A DNA stretch of 64,000 nucleotides, taken from positions 183,806,348 to 183,870,347 of the forward strand of contig CM024753.1 of the NCBI GenBank assembly GCA_014218235.1, in the 5' to 3' direction. Both the position numbers and the translations under genes were made by a program. Below are positions 44,459 to 56,060 of the stretch, in pieces. Each line of letters begins with the position of its first letter. Position 1 is the stretch's first letter. This DNA comes from Colocasia esculenta (Eukaryota > Streptophyta > Magnoliopsida > Alismatales > Araceae). The notes under the pieces are model-generated. The model saw only the letters and a program-made list of their open reading frames with translations. It ran no database searches and was not told where the DNA came from.

Positions 44459-47400
44459 CAATCTTGATTTTTAAATCCTGAATAAAATAAAATAAAAATT
44501 AATTAATTAATGTGATAAATGGAATTAAATTTGTTTAAAGAGAGAATAATTGAAATAAATGAGAATCAAGCCCATTAAGTTAAATCAATAATGGGTTGTG
44601 TAAATGGCTCAAAAGTAAAATAATGGGCCAAATTGTGAGGAGCCCATCATGGGATGGGATATAATTAATCTAATTTTGTGTATAATTAATTAATAATAGA
44701 AAAGGGTTTAGGATAAATGCTAAATAAGTCAAATCTATCCTAAAAAGAGTCCTACACTTACCCTAGACCTTTACCCATGAAATTTAGTCTCTTTCCAATC
44801 CTATTAGATAGATAATGGCAAGGAAAATAGGAGATAATTATTAATTTTTGGAGTTTGTAGAAGAGAGAAGAGTTTGAAGATGGTTGGACTCTTTAAACAT
44901 ACAAAACACCCCAATCTCGGCCCTATCACCCCCTAGATTGTTGTTGGAGCTCTTGAGGACGAAGGAGAAGGCTGTGGACGAAGGAGCAAGGGAGAAGAAG
45001 GCTGGAACAAGGAGGGTTTTTCTATCTTCTTTTCGTCATCAAGCCCTAGGATCTTAAACGCATGAAAGGTAGGCAATCTCTCAAGCACAAATCGTGAAAC
45101 TTTAACCCTAGGTAGCCCTCATGATCCTCTACAAAAGCTAGTTTTGTTATTTTTGTTCATCCATGAGGGAGAATTAATTCTGTGAATTCATGTCATCATC
45201 TTGTACCCGAACCCTTTTATTTACCTTAGATCCATACTTGTACTCGATCTCATGCCGTGAGATTATTCTCATAAATACTACTTGTTACTAGCTTTCAAAC
45301 GCCCCTATTTGCCCTAATTTCTATCTTGTATTCGTTACCAATTAAATCATTTTTCCATAACTATGCATGATTAGGTTACCGATGATCAACCTATTCAAAG
45401 CATGCCTTACGTGTAATTACTTTCTAATTAAACATGCTCAGTGATAGATCTCCATGTTTTCTATCAATTAAAACTTATTTCATGATTTTTGGACCATCAT
45501 GCTATTTGATATAGATTTTCAATGGGCACTGTGTCGTGTTGGATGGCTTGGACCTAAATTGGAAAAGGGACCTACCATCAGCCAAAGCTCGGGCCAAGGC
45601 TCTGAGAACACGACGGCCTGATAGGTCGCGTTCTCAACCTCGTCGCGACAGGATATCGCGTCGCGTTCTTAACGCGACAGGATATCGCGTCGCGTTCTTA
45701 ACGCGACGGGGACCTGTGTCGCAACCTGTTCAGCAGGTCGACCCGACCTGGTCGTGCCGCCGACCTATCGCGACGCGCACACACGTCGTCGCGTCGGTGT
45801 CTCGGATGGCACCCGATCGCGTCAGATCGACCCGTCGCAACCTGAACGCGACGGTTAGGCTCGTCGGGACCTGACCGCAACGCGTCGGCCACCCTCGTCG
45901 CAACCTTAACGCGACAACAACCGACGTCGCGACCTGACCGTTGCGGCCAGAACTCTGAATTACCATTATAACCCTGCTATTAATGACATATAAGCCCTGA
46001 TTAACCCCAATTAAGCACTATCATGATAAATTTCAACTTTTTAAACATAAATAGATAAATCTCCATGAAATTAATTAATTTTAAAAGTATATGCACAACT
46101 ATACATGCTCTCTTGATTTCTTACACTTGCACACACTTAACAATCTTGTTTGCCATTAAACTCTATTAAATTACTCAATAATATATCTGGTAATTTAGTG
46201 AAATTAATTAATTACTAAATTCTCTATTTAAATAATTACATTTGTCCTCGTTTTACTCGCGCGTTTTATATACCATTACCGTTTCCCTCGGCCTTCGAGC
46301 ACTCGAGGCACGACGGACCCTAGTTTTTACACACTCTCTTGACATGGACCACCTCTCCACCGGGAATACTCCCGACTGGGCCAGGGACTCCTTGTCAAGA
46401 CCTTCGTAAGTCTTCTTGGCTTTGGCGTACGTCCTTAGCCGACGAGCTGGTTGTACCCTAAAACTTGTTACCCCTTAGGGATCAGCACGATCCATGACCT
46501 TAGTGTGTTCTTTCTTACCTTGGGATCACGCCGGACCATCTGGCCTGTGTTCACAGCACGGCTAATGGGCGGTGGTGACTTCTACCAGACTGCCGGTACC
46601 CGACCTGGTGCCATGCAACTGTTACTATTGTGGTTTAATGTTGTTTTATGATTGTACCCCTATCTTGTCTACTATCTCGTTACTCTCATCTATTCACTTT
46701 CACTCTACACTCTCATCTAGTTCATCTACTACTTTCATCTATTCTTGGTACTCTATTTGGCCATCAAATTGATTGTCTAATATAACAAACATGACTATGC
46801 TAGGCAACATTATAAGGGCCCAATCTGGTCCTTGGGAGGAGCACCTGAAAGGCTATAACTCGCAGGGGTCTAATGATCTGGGTGATGGCATACACCTAAC
46901 GCAAGACTTGCAAGATTTAATCTATGACAATCAATCAATCATTTGTTTGTTACTTGAACTCGGGGTTGAAAAAATACCGACCCATACTTGCTATCGTGAC
47001 TAGTATACTTGCTATCACGTGATATGGCCAATTCTTGTGATGTTATACTCTCGTGATTGTGTTATTGTTTCACGTTATCTTGTTACGTCATTCTCTTGAC
47101 TATACATGACTACTCGTTCTAGTATCCTGCCTCATAAAGACATTAAACACTTAAGCATGCTTGTTCTTATGAGATATTAAGTCCTACTGGGCGTTATTCG
47201 CTCATCCTGCGTATTTATTTCATGTGCTTCAGGTGAGTCGGATGGATATGACCACACTCACAAGGATGGGACTGATGAGGATGTTGCTCAGGAGTGACCC
47301 GATCAGCTATTATGGTGTCATAGATAAGTTAGATTAGTAGTCATTTAGTCAGTATGTATTAGTATGGATTTCAATAAAGTACTCTGGGCCCTAGTTATGG

Positions 47401-47557
47401 CCCTGATAGTTGGATGTAATAGAAGTTTGATGGAATATTAATGAAGTTGGAGTTAATTGATATTATTCCAATTGTGCAATGGTTTATCATTTATTTCTCA
47501 CTCTGTACTATTTAATAACTGTAATATCGCTCCGATATTCCGCGTCGGGGCGTTACA
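44454..47557 (+). repeat. 3' LTR of element F
   Basis: TGTAGCAATC to CGGGGCGTTACA. GTCGCG array at 45600-45950, including a 29-bp tandem duplication (about 45648-45705) that the 5' LTR lacks; TATATA at 46267-46272; conserved TCCTACTGGG near 47180, about 380 bp from the end. It preserves the empty site of the solo LTR found in the 5' copy. Confidence 0.93.
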
Positions 47558-47562
47558 GATTA

Positions 47563-48653
47563 CCTCAGAACATCGATTACATGAACATCAATTATGCTTT
47601 CACATTGATTACTATTTAAGTCAACATCGATTACGCTTTCACATCGATTACGGTTCACTTAAATATCAACTTCAGCTGAACATCGACTTCACTTGAACAT
47701 CGACTGTGTTCAAACATTGATTTCATCATCGATTTCATTCAACATCGATTTCGGTTGAACATCGACTTCATTCAGACATTGATTTCGTTGAACATCGATT
47801 TCAGCTCAACATCGATTACATGAACATCGACTATACATTCACATCGATTATGCTTTCACATAGATTACTGTTTAAGTCAACATCGATTATGCTCTTACAT
47901 CTATTATGGTTCACTGAAACATCGATTACATATACTTAAACATTGATTATGTTTAAACATTGATTATCTCATACTCCGATTTCTTTATAGTCGAAGTCTT
48001 TGTGCTTAAACATCGATTACCTCTATGATACATCGACTGCCTCTACATTTCAAATGTTTCAAAATATCTTTCACGCCCAAATGAAAAATCAAATATACTT
48101 CACATGTTTATCATATTATTTCTCTATCTGACTGAAGATCTTCTTCCTATCTATCCTTTAGGGTAGGTGAGATATTGTCAACAGAAATCATGGATTTACA
48201 CATAAGAAGGTATGGGCTATCTGTCAAAAGACTTTTCTAGTCTAACATTTTCTTCCATGCATTAAATGTCTGCAGGACTATTCTACTCCTAGTCAAAACA
48301 TCTTGGACATGTTGTTAGCATCTGTTAGACACACCAAGTATCTGTTAGACAGAAGAAGTAGCAGAAGAAGAAGAAGAGAAGATAAAGAAATGAAATGAGC
48401 AACGGCTACAATAAGTCTCCAACGGATTCAGAACTCCAACGGCTAGCTCTCAACAGAACTGTTCAAACTGCTCCATAAAAGGACGAAGCAAGGCTGAAGA
48501 ACAAGAAGAGAGCTTTCCTGAAGATCGTTCAAAGAGTGTACATCCTATGAGAAGCCTCAAATCCATATACACTCAAAGGAAGAGAGAAAGAGCTCAAGCC
48601 CAAGAAGAAGTGTGCAAGCAACCATTTGAAGTCTTCAAGCTTCAAGCTCCTTT
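47563..48653 (+). repeat. 3' LTR of element B, second segment, with CATCGATTAC array and TATA box
   Basis: Resumes exactly after the GATTA duplication of F. About twenty copies of CATCGATTAC or CATCGACTTC lie at 47563-48045, ending ~430 bp upstream of CATAAAAGG (48474-48482), the likely TATA box. Downstream leader sequence (ACACTCAAAGGAAGAGAGAA) matches the C LTR. It is cut at CCTTT (48649-48653) by element E. Short open frames here are LTR by-products. Confidence 0.8.
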
Positions 48654-51476
48654 TGTAACGACCCGACCTCCCGGACCCTCGCCAGGGGTTCCGAGGGGTC
48701 GCGCCGCCACCCACGGATCCGAAGATCCGGAAGGGTTAGAAGAAATAGTCTAGTAAGATATGTACTGAATTCAAATAACTATAACAATATGTACAATATA
48801 CAAAGGTCTGTACAACGTGTCCCAAGCAAAAGCACAGGTACAAGAAGAAAGGTGCAGTCCTTAAGGAGCATACCCCGATGACTTGCAAAACTCAACTCTC
48901 AGCTCACTCGGCTACAAGAGCTCACAACGCTCGCTCTCACTGCTGCTGACAACAACACGGCGCCATAGCTGCCTCCGCAACCCGTCCGACACCGAGCTCC
49001 CGCGACGACGAGCCCCTAGCTGAAGGAAGTAGGGGGGTGAGCCTCGCGAACAAGGCCTAGTAGGGATTACCAGTCCCTCACCGGCCAGAGCAGCAGGAAC
49101 TCCGAAAAATAGGAAACTATACTAGAAAGTTGTAAAGCGAGGAACACCTATAGCATGGTACTACTAAGCAGCGGAAGAGAACAGTACGACGCCACAACCA
49201 CCAACAAAGGTCGGGACACACACATGACTCCCGCAGAAACTAAAAGAGTCAGGCACACAGCGGAAGTAACCCTCAGCACACCTGCCGAGACCACGCAGCA
49301 ACCAGGTGAGAATGACTTCTCACCGCAAGCACAGCCACCTCAGACCTGCACAGGGTCGAGGGCCCACAAGAAGAACCACCCCGAACCCCGGGTACACCGC
49401 AAGGTCGAGAAGTCATACACGTCGGTGCCACTGTGGACTGGCACCCAAGAATGGAACTAGGATACCGAGAGGACACCGAGCGGGAACCACCAGAAGCATG
49501 GGTCTGCCCAATGCTAGACCAACGACGCCCACGGAAACTAAGCACGGCCAGGCTATAACCGTCGTGCATGCTAGGGCAATGGATAACACTTAAAAACGTC
49601 ATGGGAAACGCCGTCACTACAACAGCAACCAAGCCACCGCCGCTAGCATCCAAGAGGGGGACCTGCAGTCCACCCACTCTGCTCGCTAGCCTAGCTCCTG
49701 CCTCCGCCCCCACGCAAGGGCGAGACAGAGCCACCAAGAACCCACAACACATGCAACACCGTAGCCTGGCTAAGTTGCGGCCTCATGCCTAACCTCCCTA
49801 CGCGGCTCCAGAACCAACGTAGAGCGAGGTAGTGAGACAAGGGACTGTCTGGGCCGCACCGGGAAGAGAACCACCTCGACAACCTCGGTGTCCCGCCCTA
49901 GACAAGAGAGCCCTACAAACGGCTCAGTGCCGCTGCCCCAAACCACCGTTTTCCCCTCAGCTCTAGAGTCCGCCCTGTCGGCTGTCAACTCGCAACACGC
50001 TCATAGCCCGGAGTGCTCCCTCAACAGGCTCCCGAGGATGGGGGTCCCAGGCAACGGTAACAACCTCTCAGATCGGGGACAAGCCCTTAGGTGCCTAGCA
50101 CCGGGCGAATAGGCGGGGCAGCACAACAGAAACCACGCCGAACTGCTGGCTCGTAACACACGACAAGCCCAGCAAGCGAGAGGCACGTACGGACCCTCAA
50201 GAGGGTCGCCGGCCAACCAAGCACACTACCAGTCAACATGGAAACTCGTCGCTCTGCTAATAATCGATTGACCACCAGTCAATCGATTATTAGATAGACG
50301 CGACCCTCCTGGCACCACTTCTAGGACACAGCCACGAAGGTGTCACCTTCGATCACTGAACGCGGGGAGGTAACCAGCCACGTTCCCTACCATAAGGTCC
50401 TAAGGGCAAAGCCTGCCCTGGGGCACACGCCGACACACAACCGGCCCACGAAAACACCAAAGGTGACACAAGCACTGTCGCGACCCCCAAGGCCGTTGCG
50501 ACACCATCGCGACAGAGGAGGGCACCGCGACAGCCTTGTCACGACCGGGAAAGGCATCGCGACAAGAGCCCTGTCGTGACCAGGAACCGCGTCGCGACAG
50601 CGACCCTGTCGCGACTGGAGAGAGCGCCGCGACAGCCTTATCACGACCGCCAACTGCGTCAGGATAAGGTTCCGCCCAACTGGGCCGACGCCCCTTCCGG
50701 TGTCGCGACGTGCTGAGCGGTCGCGACATCAGAAGACGGGCAGGCTGCCGGGATCCTAAATCCTGGGGTCGCCCACGAGCTACAAACATACACACACAAG
50801 GGAGGGGAGCATGGGGAAAGCAGTAAAGCTATCTAAAAACCCCGAGGGGCTCCCAATTCACCCGGATCGAGAAGGGCACAAGAAATCCCTACCTTTTCAC
50901 GAAGAACTGAACCCATGAAGGGCCTTCACGATGCACGGCCATTTCCTCCTCGCTCCACGATGCCGCTGCCATGCTCCGCCACGAGCTGCCGGCCGCTCCA
51001 CACCTGGATCGCCGGAGGGCAGCCTCCCCATCGCCAGAGAAGAGGGGAAAGGGAAGAAGAGGAGAAAGAGGGGAAAGGGGTAGCGACCAGCGCCTTTAGC
51101 CCCGGGCACCCAGAACGCGATGGACCGCCCCGTCGCGTTAACAACATTAACGCGACGAGTCAACGGACTGCGACAAGAACACGCCCCCCAAGGGCGCCGC
51201 GACAACGCGACAGGCCATACTGACACGCCTGCCACCCTGACAGGCGTCAAACGACCGAAGTGACAGAAAGTAGTCGCGACCCGCTGACCGGTCACGACAC
51301 GAAGACGCGACGGAGAGCCCGGGCGTGACAAGAACACGACGCACACCCTCATCGCGACACGGATGACTGTCGTAGTGGGCACCCCTGACACGACACCAAT
51401 GCGTCGCCCAGCCTGGACGCGTTAGTGGCCAGTCACCCCATGACACCAGACGGAAGCCGGGAAACCGGGTCTTACA
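48654..51476 (-). repeat. LTR (3') of minus-strand Gypsy element E
   Basis: Termini TGTAACGACCCG and CCGGGTCTTACA, 2823 bp, GC-rich. Orientation is shown by the adjacent interior, where the minus strand reads ATTTCGAGGACGAATTTG followed by a purine-rich tract just before the LTR, as in other Tekay-like elements. A GTCGCGAC-rich block lies at 50470-51430 and a 37-bp palindrome at 50257-50293. The minus strand has ATCCCTACTAGG near 49062, a variant of the conserved Gypsy LTR motif. The many open frames in both strands reflect GC richness. Confidence 0.8.
50257..50293. repeat. Perfect 16-bp inverted repeat with 5-base loop
   Basis: CTAATAATCGATTGAC, loop CACCA, then its exact reverse complement. 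It is an AT-rich island in a GC-rich LTR and contains the CGATT core on both arms. It could form a hairpin in RNA or a cruciform, or be a dimeric protein site. Confidence 0.85.
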
Positions 51477-53092
51477 TTCTACTTAAAACAAATTCGTCCT
51501 CGAAATTGGGACAAGACCAAAGATCCTGAGGCATGAAACAAAACACAGGGAGCAAACGCAAGACCAATGCGAATAAGCCACTAAGTCTCAACACGACTTC
51601 CTCGTGGCAACAATCGCACAACCAATATGCACGGCACACGAAGTTGAAAAACTAACGGCTCACACAACGGGCTCCAGAACACACGAGAAGCACATAATCG
51701 AAAACCCAACGTCTCACAACATGCTCCAACACACCTGGAGCACCAAGCCGAGAAACCAACGGCTCACTCCAGCCACATGTGGGGCGCCCAAACGGAACGA
51801 CAATCCCACCAGTGCCGAGCGACGCCAAATCTGGACCGAACAGCGAAAGATGCCAACCGAAACTATACGGCTGTGGCCACCAACAGACCTCGCTGTTGGG
51901 ACCAACCGATCGGCAACCCACTCTGTCGCCGAAAAAACCCGACAGAGTACACAGTTGCCGACAGCAACACGAGAAACACCTGAGAACCTACCACAAGTCT
52001 CAGGGGAACGGCCTCACACTACTAGCAGCAGCTACCACTGGTCACCAGCCCAACAGAAAAGCCACACGAGAGACAAGAACCAGAGCAACATCATGCTCGC
52101 GGAAGATCCGCAACACACGGAACAACGTCCACTGTCACCACTAGGTCTCAACCTGACCTTCCTCGCAGTCCAACAGGGACAGCAGACGCACGAGGAGAAA
52201 CCTCAACACGCGAAAATGACATCTACTATCACCACTAGGTCTCAGCCAGACCTTCCTCGTGGTCCGACAAGGACACCAATGCACGCGGAGCCACAAAAGC
52301 TGGGAGTATCACGCTCCACAACGTGACACACCGCGATGGAAACATGGAAGATGTCTAAGGTCAAGCCAGAGCCGGACACCTCCCAACGTCGACAAACCAC
52401 GAGGTCGAGTACTAGCAAGCCAATAGGCCTCACTGTCACCGGACGAACCGATAGGAGACCCCACCATCGGCTTCTAGACTCACCAACACCACGCACAGCG
52501 GAGAATCAACGAGGAGTTGGCAGCACACCCGCCACGCGCACACGGGGCTTAGCGCGAGTACCAATATGCCAACCACTAGAAAGATGCACAACCATATGGG
52601 AACCGAAACAACCGCAGAGGTCGAGGACAACACGTCGACCTCAGAGGGACCCAGACTGAAGCAGGGCACCACAGCCAAACACACTCGCTCCCAGAGCGAG
52701 AGGGAAAACCGGGACCCTGGCCATGACCAAAGCCTAGCATACCACCTATAGGGCTACCTAGACACGGCAAAGCAGCCACCCCACAGTGGTAACGGTACGA
52801 CCACGAGGCATTGGCCAGCACAAAGTGTCCCAGAGGCGGAAAGCTCAACGCCTCCAACACCGAGCGAAGTCATGAGATGACACACAAATCTCACGGACAG
52901 GCACTCGGCACAACACATGGTGCTATCACCAGCACCGGGAGCCACCTAAGGTACAACGCAATGCACCCAAGCTCCAGACGGCACGAAACCGGAACACTCA
53001 AGCACGAGCACACGATGCTACCACAAGCACCCAAAACTAAACAAAGTGCAACACAGGTGCACCAGCGGCCGAAACAACACAGGCTAATGAGA
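51477..53092 (-). other. Truncated interior of element E
   Basis: Starts with the polypurine tract region (51477-51500). The rest is C/A-rich on the plus strand, with three degenerate copies of AGGTCTCAACCTGACCTTCC near 51584, 52143 and 52229. No gag, RT or integrase motif is recognisable in any frame. The element has no visible second LTR, so its right side was deleted or overwritten at about 53092. Confidence 0.55.
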
Positions 53093-53751
53093 AGGTGTGG
53101 AAATGGAAAATTTAAAAATCTATTTATCATGTTGTCTCATGTTCTCATGGCTGCGCATTGTAAATTCAAATCCCGTCGGATGCTACACGAGCAATGGTGA
53201 CGTGAGATGACCCTACAATTGCAGAGCGCGGGCGTGCCAGCCACCGAGGTGACAATAAATGGTCTGCCTCCGAGAGTCGGAGGGCTTTAGGTCTGTTGTG
53301 CGCACCGTTTGACTTCATCAAACGAAGGTGAGTGTCGGGTCCAGGACCAATATCCCGTCGTTGCCTGAGCGCAACGACGTTAATTACTTCTCTTTTGAAA
53401 AGAGAAAACCCTTGATTAATCGCCAGAATAGAAGGTCTTATGGCCTAAGTCGGGACATCCGATAAAAGGCGCGAAACAAAACTACAAGGTTGCAGTCAAA
53501 TTTGCAAGAGATTTTTGAATGTGTGTGTGTGCTATTCATCTTTTAAGGTCAATTTGCACACTTGTTTATTTATTTGTTCCTTTTGTCTATTGTGCAAAAA
53601 AAAATCTTGTATTTGGTAATGCAAGAGATTTTGACATGCTTTGATTGTCATTGTTCTTCTCATGGTTCGATCTCATTTGACTCTTATATGCCCACGCATC
53701 GTCATGCACAATTCATTTCATTCGGCAAGCAAAACGATTCGGCGGCTAAAA
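53093..53751. other. Unassigned segment with hairpins
   Basis: Base composition changes abruptly to AT-rich at about 53092. It contains the hairpins CCTCCGAGAGTCGGAGG (53267-53283) and CGTCGTTG..CAACGACG (53356-53379, 8-bp arms), and a (GT) run near 53520. No coding sequence was recognised. Confidence 0.45.
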
Positions 53752-54050
53752 CCATTCAGCAAAGGTGAATCAGGAGGAGCGAATCGGCAGCCAGGCCATT
53801 CAGCAAAGGTGAATCAGCAGGAGCGAATCGGCAGCCAGGCCATTCAGCGGGGGTGAATCAGTAGGACTGAATCGGCAGCCAGGCCATTCAGCAAAGGTGA
53901 ACCAGCAGGACTGAATTGGCAGCCAGGCCATTCAGCAAAGGTGAATCAGCAGGACTGAATCGGCAGCCAGGCATTCAGCAAAGGTGAATCAGCAGGAGCG
54001 AATCGGCAGCCAGGCCATTCAGCAAAGGGCGAATCGGCAGCACTATTCAC
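53752..54050. repeat. 44-bp tandem repeat array
   Basis: Six to seven units containing CATTCAGCAAAGGTGAATCA and GCGAATCGGCAGCCAGGC, with minor variation between units. It shares the ATTCGGCAGC/AATCGGCAGC motif with the following 164-bp array. Confidence 0.92.
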
Positions 54051-54386
54051 AAACCAAAATGATTCGGCAGCCCTTGCAATGCGTAAAACGCGTGGGAAAC
54101 GGAGGATCCGAAGACCAGGTTAGGAGGGAATGGCACCCAAACCACGAAAGGGGCTCTGTTCGATTCCGGATGGGGCGTGGGAACCAAGTTATCCGGCCCT
54201 TTTGTCCAGAATACCAAATCGCAGTGATTCTGCGGCCTTATTTGTGCACGGTTCTTGAAATCCGGGAGGAACCAGAATTGACAGACGGGATGGCAACACC
54301 CACAATGTGTATGGACACCATCTATGAGCTCGGATCGGGCACGGGAACGGACTATCCGACCCTTCATGTTCAAAACCACCCGAAAA

Positions 54387-56060
54387 AGTGATTCGGCAGC
54401 ACTTTAGAGACACGGTTCTCAAAATTCGGAGATGACCTGAGTGTCCGGTCGGGCTGACGGGCTATTCAACATATGAAGAATCCATCCATGGGCCTGAACC
54501 GGGCATGGGTACTGGATACCGAACCCTTCATGTTCAAAGTCACCCGGAAAAGTGATTCGGCAGCACTTCGGGGACATGGTTCTCCAAATTCGGAGATGAC
54601 CTGAGTGTCCGGTCGGGCTGACGGGCTATTCAACATATTGAGAATACATCCATGGGCCTGAACCGGGCATGGGTACTGGATACCGAACCCTTCATGTTCA
54701 AAGTCACCCGGAAAAGTGATTCGGCAGCACTTCGGAGGCACGGTTCTCCAAATTCGGAGATGACCTGAGCGTCCGGTCGGGCTGACGAGCTATTCAACAT
54801 ATGAAGAATACATCCATGGGCCTGAACCGGGCATGGGTACTGGATACCGAACCCTTCATGTTCAAAGTCACCCGGAAAAGTGATTCGGCAGCACTTCGGA
54901 GGCACGGTTCTCCAAATTCGGAGATGTCCTGAACGTCCAGTCGGGCTGACGTGCTATTCAACATATGGAGAATACATCCCTGGGCCTGAACCGGGCTTGG
55001 GTACTGGATACCGAACCCTTCATGTTCAAAGTCACCCGAAAAAGTGATTCGGCAGCACTTCGGAGGCACGGTTCTCAAAATCTAGAGATGATCTGAGCGT
55101 CCGGTCGGGCTGACGGGCTATTCAACATATGGAGAATCCATCCATGGGCCTGAACCGGGCTTGGGTACTAGATACCGAACCCTTCATGTTCAAAGTCACC
55201 CAGAAAAGTGATTCGACAGCACTTCGGAGGCACGGTTCTCAAAATCCGGAGATGATCTGAGCGTCCAGCCGGGATGACGGGCTATTCAACATATGAAGAA
55301 TCCATCCATGGTCCTGAACCGGGCATGGGTATCAGATACCGAACCCTTCATGTTCAAAACGACCCGAAAAAGCGATTCGGCAGCACTTTGGAGGCACGGT
55401 TCTCAAAATCCAGAGATGATCTGAGTGTCCAGCCGGGCTGAAGGGCTATTCAACATATGAAGAATCCATCCACGGCCCTGAACCGGACATGGGTACTGGA
55501 TACCGAACCCTTCATGTTCAAAACCACCCGGAAAAGTGATTCGGTAGCACTTCGGAGGCACGGTTCTCAAAATCCGGAGATGATCTGAGCGTCTGGTCGG
55601 GCTGACGAGCTATTCAATATATGGAGAATCCATCCATGGGCCTGAACCGGGCATGGGTACTGGATACCGAACCCTTCATGTTCAAAGTCACTCGAAAAAG
55701 TGATTCGGCAGCACTTCGGAGGTACGGTTCTCAAAATCCGGAGATGATCTGAGCATCCGGCCGGGCTGATGGGCTATTCAACATATGAAGAATCCATCCA
55801 TGGGCCTGAACCGGGCATGGGTACTGGATACCGAACCCTTCATGTTCAAAGTCACCCGGAAAAGTGATTCGGCAGCACTTCGGAGGCACGGTTCTCAAAA
55901 TCCGGAGATGATCCGAGCGTCCAGCCGGGCTGACGGGCTATTCAACATATGGAGAATACATCCATGGGCCTGAACCGGGCATGGGTACTGGATACCGAAC
56001 CCTTCATGTTCAAAACCACCCGGAAAAGTGATTCGGCAGCACTTCGGGGACACGGTTCTC
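54387..56060. repeat. 164-bp tandem repeat array, ten units
   Basis: AGTGATTCGGCAGCACTTCG recurs at 54387, 54551, 54715, 54879 and on at an exact 164-bp spacing to about 56031. Each unit includes TCCATGGGCCTGAACCGGGC and TACCGAACCCTTCATGTTCA. Units differ by a few percent, some pairs sharing variants (GAGATGACCTGAG versus GAGATGATCTGAG), which indicates local duplication. Minus-strand frames of 91-94 codons starting in successive units are repeat translations. Confidence 0.95.

Larger units (their letters stand above)
38912..47557 (+). mobile_element. Element F: chromovirus (Gypsy) retrotransposon reduced to LTRs and integrase
   Basis: Termini TGTAGCAAC and GGGGCGTTACA, perfect duplication GATTA (38907-38911, 47558-47562), LTRs of about 3.1 kb. 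The interior is only ~1 kb: a deletion joins the 5' LTR, missing its last ~25 bp, to the middle of integrase, removing the primer site, gag, protease, RT, RNase H and the first integrase Asp. The chromodomain at the integrase C terminus and long LTRs fit the Tekay/Del clade. A foreign solo LTR sits in the 5' LTR. Confidence 0.93.
24206..48653 (+). mobile_element. Element B: 5'-truncated SIRE-like, gag-only Copia retrotransposon
   Basis: Starts abruptly in mid-gag at the junction with tnp2, so its 5' LTR and first half of gag are lost. Its interior continues to 25354, is interrupted by element A, resumes at 38264, and reaches a polypurine tract and 3' LTR at 38453. That LTR is split by element F (38912-47557) and then by element E at 48654; its final part is probably 57590-58188. 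The post-gag region is colinear with element C and lacks pol in the same way, placing both in one non-autonomous family. Confidence 0.75.

Noticed and set aside
49155..53200. Many frames of 60-240 codons in GC-rich DNA
   Set aside because: They overlap on both strands inside the LTR and eroded interior of E; no known domain or codon bias seen.
54466..55078. Series of 91-94-codon related minus-strand frames resembling a gene family
   Set aside because: They start and stop in step with the 164-bp repeat and shift frame between units.
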